From Alphaproteobacteria bacterium (lineage in GTDB: Bacteria; Pseudomonadota; Alphaproteobacteria; RF32; CAG-239): 6,009 bases of DNA. How positions within the stretch are numbered: the first letter of the stretch is position 1; each line of letters begins with the position of its first letter. The position numbers were made by a program, and so were the translations under genes. This document shows positions 1 to 5,585 of this stretch, in pieces. The notes beneath the pieces were generated by a model. It did not search any database. It saw only the letters and a list, made by a program, of their open reading frames with translations, and had not been told where the DNA came from. The stretch is from assembly GCA_017557925.1 (NCBI GenBank), contig JAFYWO010000060.1, positions 1 through 6,009 on the forward strand, read 5' to 3'.

Positions 1-903
1 ATGGATTTTGATTTTGATAACATAAAAAATACTGAATGTGATGGTGTTGGCTTATATAGAACGGAAATACCTTTTATGTCGGCAGAAAAAATGCCTAATA
101 TTGCTACACAAGTTGATTGCTACAAGCGTTTGTATTCTGCGGCAAATGGTAAGAAAGTCATATTTAGAAGTCTGGATGTAGGTTCTGATAAACTTTTACC
201 GTATTGGAACAGTATAACAGAAGAAAATCCAGCTATCGGTTGGCGTTCAATTCGTATAACTCTTGATAGGAGAGCTATTCTAAGAAAGCAAATGAGGGCG
301 TTTATTAGAGCATCATCAGGTAAAGAATTAAATGTTATGTTTCCGATGATTTCCAATTTAGATGAATTTATGGAGGCTAAAGAAACATTTATGTTTGCCT
401 ATGAGCGAGAAAAAAGAACAGGGATGGAAATGCCTGCAAAAGTAAATTTGGGAATGATGATAGAAGTTCCATCTGTTGTGTTTCAATTACGCGAAATATT
501 GAAATATTGCGATTTTATATCGGTAGGAACAAATGATTTATATCAATTTTTCTTTGCTTGCGATAGAGGAAATCCAAGATTAGACGGTAGATATGATGTT
601 TTATCTGCGCCATTTTTGAATTTATTGAAAAAAATAATAAAAGAAGCTAATAATGCGGGAGTTCTTTGTTCTGTATGTGGTGAAATGGCTAGTTCGCCGC
701 TAGATGCAATGGCTTTGATAGGATTAGGATTTAGGCATTTATCTGTATCAAGTGCTTCATACGGAAAAGTAAAGGCAATGATTCGCTCTTTGTCTGCAGA
801 AGGTATAGAAGATTATCTTGATAGCATCTTATCTTCATCAAGAAGGACTTTACGCCCACAATTAAAAGCGTATGCAGCTGATCACGCTATTGATATTTTT
901 TAA
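1..903 (+). CDS. ptsP: Phosphoenolpyruvate-protein phosphotransferase, nitrogen-type enzyme I (PtsP), C-terminal part; 5' end outside window
   Basis: This is the PEP-binding TIM-barrel domain of enzyme I. The enzyme takes phosphate from PEP and passes it to an HPr-like carrier (NPr), in the cytoplasm. The reading frame is open from the first base, so the ATG at position 1 is probably an internal codon. Visible motifs, numbered from there, are GVGLYRTE (15-22, substrate-binding Arg20), FRSLDVGSDK (55-64, Arg56), IEVPS (154-158, metal-ligand Glu155), GTNDL (176-180, metal-ligand Asp179) and CGEMA (226-230, catalytic proton-donor Cys226). All key residues are intact. The FFFACDRGNPRL stretch and the C-terminal tail resemble PtsP more than sugar-type PtsI. 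The GAF domain and the phospho-histidine domain expected upstream are not in the window, so the subtype is inferred from this half. It ends in TAA, 35 nt before the RodZ-like gene, with no terminator between them, suggesting co-transcription. Confidence 0.92.
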   Translation: MDFDFDNIKNTECDGVGLYRTEIPFMSAEKMPNIATQVDCYKRLYSAANGKKVIFRSLDVGSDKLLPYWNSITEENPAIGWRSIRITLDRRAILRKQMRAFIRASSGKELNVMFPMISNLDEFMEAKETFMFAYEREKRTGMEMPAKVNLGMMIEVPSVVFQLREILKYCDFISVGTNDLYQFFFACDRGNPRLDGRYDVLSAPFLNLLKKIIKEANNAGVLCSVCGEMASSPLDAMALIGLGFRHLSVSSASYGKVKAMIRSLSAEGIEDYLDSILSSSRRTLRPQLKAYAADHAIDIF

Positions 904-938
904 TTATTATGTTTTAATACAAAAAAATAAACTATCTG

Positions 939-1829
939 ATGAAAGTTATAACTATGGAAAATACTGAAGAGCTTGAAATTGATGTTGACGATATAGGTGC
1001 AATATTAAAGAGTAACCGTTTGAGAAATAAAAAAAGTTTGGAGGATGTGTCTGCTGAACTTTGTATTAGAAAGATATATCTGACGGCATTAGAGGAAGGT
1101 GATTATGAGACACTTCCGCCCATACCTTATGGTATAGGCTATGTCAGAACATATGCGAATTACTTGGGTTTAAGCTCCGACAGAGCGGTAAAACTTTATA
1201 AAGCGGCTTCTTTAGTTGAAGAAAAGAAAGATGATGCAGAAACACTTTCTCCTGAAATAAATAAAAGCAACAATAAGCATTTGTTTTTAGGCATAATTGC
1301 TTTGCTTTTAATTTATGGAATATGGTATTCTTTTAGTGGTTTAACTAAAAAAGATATAAAGCAAGAAGATGTGAAAAAAGTTACGGTAAAAGAAGATGTT
1401 ATAAAAGTTGCTGATGAAGAAAAAAAGATAGAAGAAAAAGTATCAACTTTTGAGCAAGAAGCAAAAAAAGAAGATAAGATTATTGAACAAGAAGAATTAA
1501 ATGAAAGCGAAAAAAAACAAAATACCGCTACCAAAGAGATTCTATCTGATAAAAAAAATATAGAAAATGAAATACCCGCTATTTTACCGGAAAACAATAA
1601 AGTTGAAGTTAAGTTTAAAGGAGAAAGTTGGGCAGAACTAAAAGACAAAGATAAGGTATATTTTCAAGGTGTTTACCATAAAGGAGATGTTCAATCGGTT
1701 GATTATATAAGCGATTTGTTTATTTCTGCAGGTCGTCCGGTAAATGTTGAAATTTATGTAAAAGGTGTCAAGAAAGATTTGTTGGCAAAACGTCGCAAAA
1801 CAAATATTCCCGTAGATTCGTTGGATTAA
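939..1829 (+). CDS. RodZ-like protein: HTH domain, single membrane segment, DUF4115-like C-terminal domain
   Basis: The predicted 296-residue protein has the RodZ layout. An Xre-type helix-turn-helix domain (about 18-80; core IGAILKSNRLRNKKSLEDVS and IPYGIGYVRTYANYLGL) is followed by one hydrophobic segment (about 115-134). Next comes a very Lys/Glu-rich, probably disordered linker (about 136-210), then a beta-rich end (about 221-296; VEVKFKGESWAELKD, ISAGRPVNVEIYVKG) typical of DUF4115. There is no N-terminal signal peptide, so the HTH part should be cytoplasmic and the tail periplasmic. In characterised RodZ the HTH part binds MreB and supports rod shape; whether this protein does so is inference. 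The 939 ATG has no Shine-Dalgarno sequence. The ATG at 954 has GAAAG eight bases upstream (941-945) and would give 291 residues without losing any domain, so it may be the true start. It lies between ptsP and prfA on the same strand. Confidence 0.85.
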   Translation: MKVITMENTEELEIDVDDIGAILKSNRLRNKKSLEDVSAELCIRKIYLTALEEGDYETLPPIPYGIGYVRTYANYLGLSSDRAVKLYKAASLVEEKKDDAETLSPEINKSNNKHLFLGIIALLLIYGIWYSFSGLTKKDIKQEDVKKVTVKEDVIKVADEEKKIEEKVSTFEQEAKKEDKIIEQEELNESEKKQNTATKEILSDKKNIENEIPAILPENNKVEVKFKGESWAELKDKDKVYFQGVYHKGDVQSVDYISDLFISAGRPVNVEIYVKGVKKDLLAKRRKTNIPVDSLD

Positions 1830-1857
1830 ATTTAGGTTGCAAATTTAAATAAAACTG

Positions 1858-1886
1858 TTAAAAACAAGAACTCATAATTTTATAAT
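1858..1886 (+). promoter_or_regulatory. Candidate sigma70-type promoter for prfA
   Basis: A perfect TATAAT box (1881-1886) stands 17 bases after TTAAAA (1858-1863), a poor -35 match, in the 80-nt gap before prfA. It would start transcription near 1893 and leave a leader of only about 17 nt. In DNA this AT-rich a TATAAT can arise by chance, and prfA may simply be read from the ptsP side because no terminator is seen upstream. Confidence 0.25.
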
Positions 1887-1909
1887 AATTTAAAAAAGGA
1901 AGATATTTT

Positions 1910-2983
1910 ATGGATTTTCAAGAAAAACTGGCCGGTGTTGTAAATCGTTTTGAAGAAGTGCAAGCACTTTTATCTTCACCTCAAGTTTCTGCAGAGGAGC
2001 TTGTTAAACTGAATAAAGAAATATCAGTATTAGAGCCTGTGGTAAATGTTATAAGTATTTACCAAAAGAAAGAGAAAAGCTTTAGAGATGCTGAAGAAAT
2101 GAAAGATGATGCCGAGCTTGATAAAGAAATGCGTGAACTGGCAGAGATAGAGTTTTATGAACTAAAAGAAGAACTCCCAAAGCTTGAAAAAGATATAAAA
2201 GTAATGTTACTTCCTAAAGAAGATGATGATGAAAAGAATGCAATATTGGAAGTTAGAGCCGGAACCGGTGGTGATGAAGCGGCACTTTTTGCTGCAGTAT
2301 TGTTTGAAATGTATCAACGTTATTCGCAAAAACAAGGTTGGCGTTTTGAAATTTTAGATGCAAATGAAAATGGTATAGGCGGATATAAAGAAGCATCTGC
2401 TAAAATTACCGGAAAAGATGTTTTTGCAAAATTGAAGTTTGAATCGGGCGCTCATCGTGTTCAGCGTGTTCCTGTTACGGAATCGCAAGGCAGAGTGCAT
2501 ACTTCTGCAGCTACGGTTGCTGTTTTACCTGAAATAGAAGAAGTTGATTTATATATTAACCCAGCGGACTTGAAGATAGATGTTTACCGTGCATCAGGTG
2601 CAGGAGGTCAGCACGTTAACAGAACGGAGTCGGCAGTTCGTATAACACATATTCCTACAGGAATCATTGTTCAATGCCAAGATGATAGGTCACAATTCAA
2701 AAATAAAGAAAAGGCAATGAACCATTTGCGTGCAAAATTATACGATACACAAAAAGCAAATATTAATGCAAGTTATTCTGAAAAACGTAAACTTCAAGTA
2801 GGAAGCGGTGATAGAAGTGAACGTATCAGAACATATAATTACCCTCAAGGAAGGGTTACAGATCATCGTATAAATTTGACACTTTATAAATTGGAAGATG
2901 TCGTTAATGGTGAATGTTTGGATGAAATTATTGATGCACTTGTAACAGAGGACCAAGCAGAACGTTTGGCAGAAATTGATTAA
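1910..2983 (+). CDS. prfA: Peptide chain release factor 1 (RF1)
   Basis: This protein ends translation at UAA and UAG codons by triggering hydrolysis of peptidyl-tRNA on the ribosome. The 357-residue length is normal for RF1. The N-terminal helical domain (about 1-100) is followed by the LEVRAGTGGDEAALF signature (113-127). The stop-codon-reading tripeptide is Pro-Val-Thr (188-190, in RVPVTESQGR), the PxT type of RF1 rather than the SPF type of RF2. The catalytic GGQ is at 232-234 within ASGAGGQHVNRTESAVR, and Gln234 is the usual target of PrmC methylation. The conserved SERIRTYNYPQGRVTDHRI block (303-321) is present. The ATG start is supported by AGGAAG (1897-1902) seven bases upstream. The stop codon is the first three bases of a strong terminator hairpin. 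The methylase gene prmC, often directly downstream, is absent here. Confidence 0.98.
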   Translation: MDFQEKLAGVVNRFEEVQALLSSPQVSAEELVKLNKEISVLEPVVNVISIYQKKEKSFRDAEEMKDDAELDKEMRELAEIEFYELKEELPKLEKDIKVMLLPKEDDDEKNAILEVRAGTGGDEAALFAAVLFEMYQRYSQKQGWRFEILDANENGIGGYKEASAKITGKDVFAKLKFESGAHRVQRVPVTESQGRVHTSAATVAVLPEIEEVDLYINPADLKIDVYRASGAGGQHVNRTESAVRITHIPTGIIVQCQDDRSQFKNKEKAMNHLRAKLYDTQKANINASYSEKRKLQVGSGDRSERIRTYNYPQGRVTDHRINLTLYKLEDVVNGECLDEIIDALVTEDQAERLAEID

Positions 2984-3020
2984 AATAAAAGCCACTCTTT
3001 TTAGAGTGGCTTTTATTTTA
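2981..3020. terminator. Bidirectional rho-independent terminator between prfA and the small convergent gene
   Basis: The stem pairs 18 of 18 bases: a GC-rich core GCCACTCT (2991-2998) with AGAGTGGC (3003-3010) around a TTTT loop, extended by TAAAATAAAA (2981-2990) against TTTTATTTTA (3011-3020). The outer AT part serves as the U-rich tract on either strand, so it can stop transcription from prfA (+) and from the ORF ending at 3024 (-). The prfA TAA (2981-2983) forms the base of the stem. Confidence 0.93.
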
Positions 3021-3023
3021 TCA

Positions 3024-3239
3024 TTATTTATAATATTCTTCTTTTAGAATACCTAATTTCCAATCACTAAACAAAGATTCATTTCTTTCGTCTTCAAGTT
3101 TTATCATCTTTTTACGCAATTCTTCCCTAGAAAGACTTTTGGCATATCTTTTATATTCATCAACTATAAAACGATACAACAGAATTGGTAAAAAAAAGCA
3201 ACCACCATAAATTAGCAAAACTAATATAAAAAAATGCAT
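3024..3239 (-). CDS. Small single-pass membrane protein of unknown function (71 residues)
   Basis: I do not recognise a family. The predicted protein starts with a hydrophobic stretch (about 3-25) containing Gly-Gly-Cys (12-14) and Pro18, which looks like one membrane helix. A strongly charged, probably helical tail follows (about 27-57, rich in Lys, Arg and Glu, e.g. SLSREELRKKMIKLEDERNE), then a short end rich in aromatics. The positive residues right after the helix suggest that the tail faces the cytoplasm. Support for a real gene is indirect: it fills the space between prfA and the dehydrogenase, it ends 3 bp from a terminator that works in its direction, and a promoter-like pair lies upstream. 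Against it, no Shine-Dalgarno sequence precedes the ATG, and an in-frame stop five codons upstream (3252-3254) rules out a longer form. It could be a spurious ORF in AT-rich DNA. Confidence 0.5.
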   Translation of the reverse strand: MHFFILVLLIYGGCFFLPILLYRFIVDEYKRYAKSLSREELRKKMIKLEDERNESLFSDWKLGILKEEYYK

Positions 3240-3280
3240 AATTGTAAAATTTTAAACACAACAATAAGATAATTGTCCCT

Positions 3281-3308
3281 AATATAATAAAAAACACAAA
3301 AAAAGCAA
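3281..3308 (-). promoter_or_regulatory. Candidate promoter for the small membrane-protein gene
   Basis: On the minus strand TTGCTT (3308-3303) and TATATT (3286-3281) are 16 bases apart. Transcription would begin near 3275, giving a leader of about 35 nt before the ATG at 3239. The match is fair but the region is very AT-rich, so chance is a real alternative. Confidence 0.3.
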
Positions 3309-3329
3309 TAACTTATTTTTTGTAACAAA

Positions 3330-3359
3330 TTGAAACATCTTTTTAAAAGATTTTTATAA
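3330..3359 (+). promoter_or_regulatory. Candidate promoter for the Gfo/Idh-truA operon
   Basis: TTGAAA (3330-3335) is a good -35 element. A -10 can be read as TTTATA (3353-3358, 17-base spacer) or TTATAA (3354-3359, 18-base spacer), placing the start near 3366. A 7-bp inverted repeat ATCTTTT-T-AAAAGAT (3337-3351) lies in the spacer and could be an operator, though such AT palindromes occur by chance. This is the only gap upstream of the dehydrogenase gene, so a promoter is expected here. Confidence 0.4.
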
Positions 3360-3394
3360 AAATAAGTGATATATATCAGCAAAACGACAAATTT

Positions 3395-3401
3395 AAAGGG
3401 G
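3395..3401 (+). promoter_or_regulatory. Ribosome binding site fixing the dehydrogenase start
   Basis: AAAGGGG lies six bases before the ATG at 3408. The frame is open back to an ATG at 3366, but that start has no Shine-Dalgarno sequence and would add 14 residues ahead of the nucleotide-binding strand that normally begins these proteins. The 3408 start is therefore preferred. Confidence 0.8.
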
Positions 3402-3407
3402 TTTAAT

Positions 3408-4436
3408 ATGTCTAATTTAATTAAAGTTGCCGTAATTGGCGCAGGTATGATGGGGAGAAACCATCTAAAAACATACAAAACACTTCAAGGTGTAGAACTT
3501 GTCGGTGTTTATGATATTTTTTCTGAAAATGCCATCAAGGCTGCCGAGATGTTTGGGGTTAAAGCTTTTACTTCTCTAGAAGAAGTTGCTCATAATGTAG
3601 ATGCAGTAAGTGTGGTTACAACATCTGTAGCCCACTGTGAAGTTGGTGAATTTTTCTTAAATAAAGGTATTCATTGTATGATGGAAAAACCTTTAGCAAC
3701 AACAGAAGAAGAATGTCAACGTTTAATTGATGCGGCTAAAAATAATAATGTAACATTACTTGTTGGACATATTGAACGTTTTAATCCTGCTGTTGAACAA
3801 ATGGGGAAAATTTTATCAGATACATCAAAAATTCGTTCTCTTACAGCGCAACGTATGTCTGCTGCATCAGGTCGTATTACAGATGTTGATGTTGCAATGG
3901 ATTTGATGATACATGATGTTGAAGTTATCCAATCTTTAGTTAAGTCTGAAGTTGTTGATGTTGAAGCTATGGCAGTAAAAACACCTGGTAATGAAAGCGG
4001 CAAAGATTATATTACAGCTCTTCTTCAATTTGAAAATGGAGCTACCGCAAATATTACAGCGAGTCGTATAACACAGGCTCGTGTCAGAACATTAACAGTA
4101 ACAACTGATACGAACTATATTGATATGGACTTTATCAATCAAAGTATTAACGTTCATTCTCAAGGTCGTATGCCTTATGTTAATCAAGAAGAAATACCTG
4201 AGTGGATGCATTATGGATTAAAAGGTAGTGTTGAGCAATTATTTATTCCGACAAATCAACCTTTACAAGCAGAGTTATCTCATTTTATTGACTGCGTAAA
4301 TGGTAAGGCTACTCCTAGAATTACAGGAGAAAGTGCTCTTAAAGCGCTTCGTGTAATATGGAAGATACAAGATGCGTTAGGTTTTTCTCGTGCAATATCT
4401 ACTAATCAAAAAACAAAAGACGTATTAGCAGCTTAG
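3408..4436 (+). CDS. Gfo/Idh/MocA-family NAD(P)-dependent oxidoreductase, possibly UDP-GlcNAc 3-dehydrogenase-like
   Basis: The 342-residue product is a complete cytoplasmic sugar dehydrogenase. The Rossmann domain opens with VAVIGAGMMGRNHLKTY (7-23, dinucleotide-binding GxGxxG at 11-16). The family motif MEKPLATT (92-99) carries Lys94, expected to contact cofactor and substrate. VGHIERFNPAV (119-129) follows, and DLMIHDVEVI (165-174) holds the His169/Asp170 site typical of the catalytic region. A beta-sheet substrate domain runs from about 130 to 290. The NHLKTY and GHIERFNPAV segments resemble my recollection of UDP-N-acetylglucosamine 3-dehydrogenases (GnnA and archaeal relatives), which make a 3-keto sugar for later amination. 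The substrate is not provable from sequence, and no GnnB-like aminotransferase is in the window. The gene has its own good ribosome binding site and a candidate promoter, and its TAG stop is 4 nt before truA, so the two are probably one operon. Confidence 0.9.
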   Translation: MSNLIKVAVIGAGMMGRNHLKTYKTLQGVELVGVYDIFSENAIKAAEMFGVKAFTSLEEVAHNVDAVSVVTTSVAHCEVGEFFLNKGIHCMMEKPLATTEEECQRLIDAAKNNNVTLLVGHIERFNPAVEQMGKILSDTSKIRSLTAQRMSAASGRITDVDVAMDLMIHDVEVIQSLVKSEVVDVEAMAVKTPGNESGKDYITALLQFENGATANITASRITQARVRTLTVTTDTNYIDMDFINQSINVHSQGRMPYVNQEEIPEWMHYGLKGSVEQLFIPTNQPLQAELSHFIDCVNGKATPRITGESALKALRVIWKIQDALGFSRAISTNQKTKDVLAA

Positions 4437-4440
4437 AGAT

Positions 4441-5181
4441 ATGCGTTACAAAATTACCATAGAGTATGATGGCACTAACCTCCAAGGGTGGCAGAAGCAG
4501 AACAAGGGGGTTAGTGTTCAATCTTATTTAGAAGAAGCAATTTTAGGATTCTCTCATCAAGTTGTAGAGGTTTTAGCTGCCGGTAGAACAGATGCCGGAG
4601 TTCATGCAACAGCGCAAGTGGCTCATTTTGATTTAGAAACATCTATGGATACCTTTCATTTAAGAGAGGCTATAAATGCCAGATTGCGTAATCTTGAAGC
4701 ACCGATTTCTGTTTTAGAAGTAGAAGAAGTTAGTTCGGATTTTCATTCACGTTTTTCTGCAAAGGGTAGAGGGTATATCTATCGTATACTAAATCGCAGA
4801 GCTCCTACGGTTTTATTAAAAGACAGAGTATGGGTGGTTGGTTATCCTTTAGATGTGGAAAAAATGCGTGAAGGTGCAAAATATCTACTTGGTCATCACG
4901 ATTTTTCTTCATTCAGAGGTGCTGGTTGTCAAGCCAAATCTCCCGTAAAAACTTTGGATAAACTTGATATAGTGGTTAATGGTGATGAAATAGATTTTAT
5001 TGTTGAAGCAAAGTCTTTTATTTATCATCAAGTGAGAAATATGGTAGGGACGCTAAAATGCGTTGGAGACGGTAAACTATCTCCCGAAGATGTGAAGGTT
5101 ATTTTAGAAGCAAAAGATAGAAAAAAAGCAGGACCTACTGCACCTGCTTGCGGTTTATATTTGAATAAAGTTATTTACTAG
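4441..5181 (+). CDS. truA: tRNA pseudouridine(38-40) synthase TruA
   Basis: TruA isomerises uridines 38, 39 and 40 in the anticodon stem-loop of many tRNAs. The 246 residues match the usual bacterial length. The N-terminal strand YKITIEYDGTNLQGWQKQ (3-20) is typical. The catalytic aspartate is Asp51 in AAGRTDAGVHATAQVAHFD (47-65), and the active-site tyrosine is probably Tyr114 in GRGYIYRILNRR (109-120). The second half has GHHDFSSFRGAGCQAKSPVKT (151-171) and FIYHQVRNMVGTL (193-205), both well conserved in the family. No clear Shine-Dalgarno sequence precedes the ATG. The start is only 4 nt after the upstream TAG, so translation probably depends on ribosomes finishing the dehydrogenase gene. 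The TAG stop (5179-5181) overlaps the stop of the convergent yraN gene. Confidence 0.97.
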   Translation: MRYKITIEYDGTNLQGWQKQNKGVSVQSYLEEAILGFSHQVVEVLAAGRTDAGVHATAQVAHFDLETSMDTFHLREAINARLRNLEAPISVLEVEEVSSDFHSRFSAKGRGYIYRILNRRAPTVLLKDRVWVVGYPLDVEKMREGAKYLLGHHDFSSFRGAGCQAKSPVKTLDKLDIVVNGDEIDFIVEAKSFIYHQVRNMVGTLKCVGDGKLSPEDVKVILEAKDRKKAGPTAPACGLYLNKVIY

Positions 5182-5585
5182 ACGATTTTATCGCAATAAA
5201 GAGCGTTTTTTATTCTCTTTATTTTAAATGGAAATTTAACAAAAAATACATCAAATTCAATAGAAAAAGAACTATATTTTTTGTTTTGTCTTAAAAAATT
5301 AGCGCCACCATTTAAAATTCGCTGTTGTTGTTTATAAGAAAGTGCTTTGCAAAAATCTGTATCCTTATTTCTTTTCTTTACTTCACAAAAGACGATTCGT
5401 TTATTTTTAGAGGCAATAAAATCAATCTCGCCAAAAGGAGTACGTCTCCCCTTTTTTGTTGCTCTATAGTTTTTTGCAATAATTTTATATCCCAAAATAC
5501 GCATATAAATACGGCATAAAAGTTCTGCTAATTTGCCGGATTTATTTGGAGATATCCTTAATTTTAAGAGCTTTTTCATAAACAT
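5178..5585 (-). CDS. yraN: UPF0102 family (YraN) nuclease-fold protein
   Basis: This is a member of a widespread family with a restriction-endonuclease-like (PD-(D/E)XK) fold. Its biological role is not settled; a nucleic-acid function is usually proposed. Numbering from the ATG at 5585 (135 residues, close to the family's 120-130), SGKLAELLCRIYMRILGYKI (16-35) carries the conserved Glu21. RTPFGEIDFIA (48-58) has the catalytic-type Glu and Asp, and VFCEVKKR (65-72) has the Glu-Val-Lys of the metal site. KQQQRI (85-90) is also typical. The set looks active. The start is ambiguous: GTG 5588, ATG 5585 or ATG 5579. I chose 5585 because the purine-rich AAAGAAAAG lies just upstream. The gene overlaps the end of rsmI by about 40 nt, a pairing often seen in bacteria, and shares four bases with truA at its tail. 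RTP.GEID is the form I associate with alphaproteobacteria. Confidence 0.9.
   Translation of the reverse strand: MFMKKLLKLRISPNKSGKLAELLCRIYMRILGYKIIAKNYRATKKGRRTPFGEIDFIASKNKRIVFCEVKKRNKDTDFCKALSYKQQQRILNGGANFLRQNKKYSSFSIEFDVFFVKFPFKIKRIKNALYCDKIV
5195..5225 (+). terminator. Possible weak terminator for truA, inside the 3' end of yraN
   Basis: AATAAAGAG (5195-5203) and CTCTTTATT (5215-5223) form a 9-bp inverted repeat with an 11-nt loop, starting 14 nt after the truA stop and running into a short T-rich stretch. Only three of the nine pairs are G-C and the T tract is short, so the hairpin is weak. It is the only candidate near the end of this operon, and it overlaps coding sequence on the opposite strand, so it may be chance. 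Confidence 0.3.

Larger units (their letters stand above)
3240..3407. other. AT-rich divergent intergenic region
   Basis: These 168 bases separate the heads of the minus-strand small gene and the plus-strand dehydrogenase gene. They hold the candidate promoters for both sides, the dehydrogenase ribosome binding site, and short palindromes (ACAAT-6-ATTGT at 3261-3276, ATCTTTT-T-AAAAGAT at 3337-3351, ATTTTTATAAAAAT at 3350-3363). No RNA gene or recognisable riboswitch is seen. Confidence 0.6.

Noticed and set aside
1313..1648. Minus-strand ORF of 111 codons opposite the RodZ-like linker
   Set aside because: Its Ser/Phe-rich product is the mirror of the Lys/Glu-rich linker codons (AAA/GAA read as TTT/TTC); no independent start signal or family.
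2738..2995. Minus-strand ORF of 85 codons opposite the prfA 3' end
   Set aside because: It lies almost entirely within conserved prfA sequence and would read through the terminator; product is low-complexity and unlike any family.
3261..3276. ACAAT-6-ATTGT inverted repeat with a further ATTGT at 3241
   Set aside because: Five-base arms in AT-rich DNA are expected by chance; not strong enough to call an operator.
3283..3288. Perfect plus-strand TATAAT in the divergent region
   Set aside because: No acceptable -35 at 16-18 bases upstream; TTGAAA with the -10 near 3353 is a better promoter candidate.
3366..3407. Upstream ATG extending the dehydrogenase by 14 residues
   Set aside because: No ribosome binding site at 3366, while AAAGGGG precedes 3408; the extra residues are outside the family's usual N-terminus and 3366 coincides with the predicted transcription start.
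3221..3478. Minus-strand ORF of 85 codons over the divergent intergenic region
   Set aside because: It overlaps the dehydrogenase start and the small gene's 5' end, and its Phe/Tyr/Ile-rich product reflects AT-rich DNA.
3716..4003. Minus-strand ORF of 95 codons inside the dehydrogenase gene
   Set aside because: Shadow of a well-conserved coding region on the other strand; no recognisable product.
5325..5519. Plus-strand ORF of 64 codons inside yraN
   Set aside because: Antisense to the conserved GEID and EVK motifs of yraN; no ribosome binding site or family.
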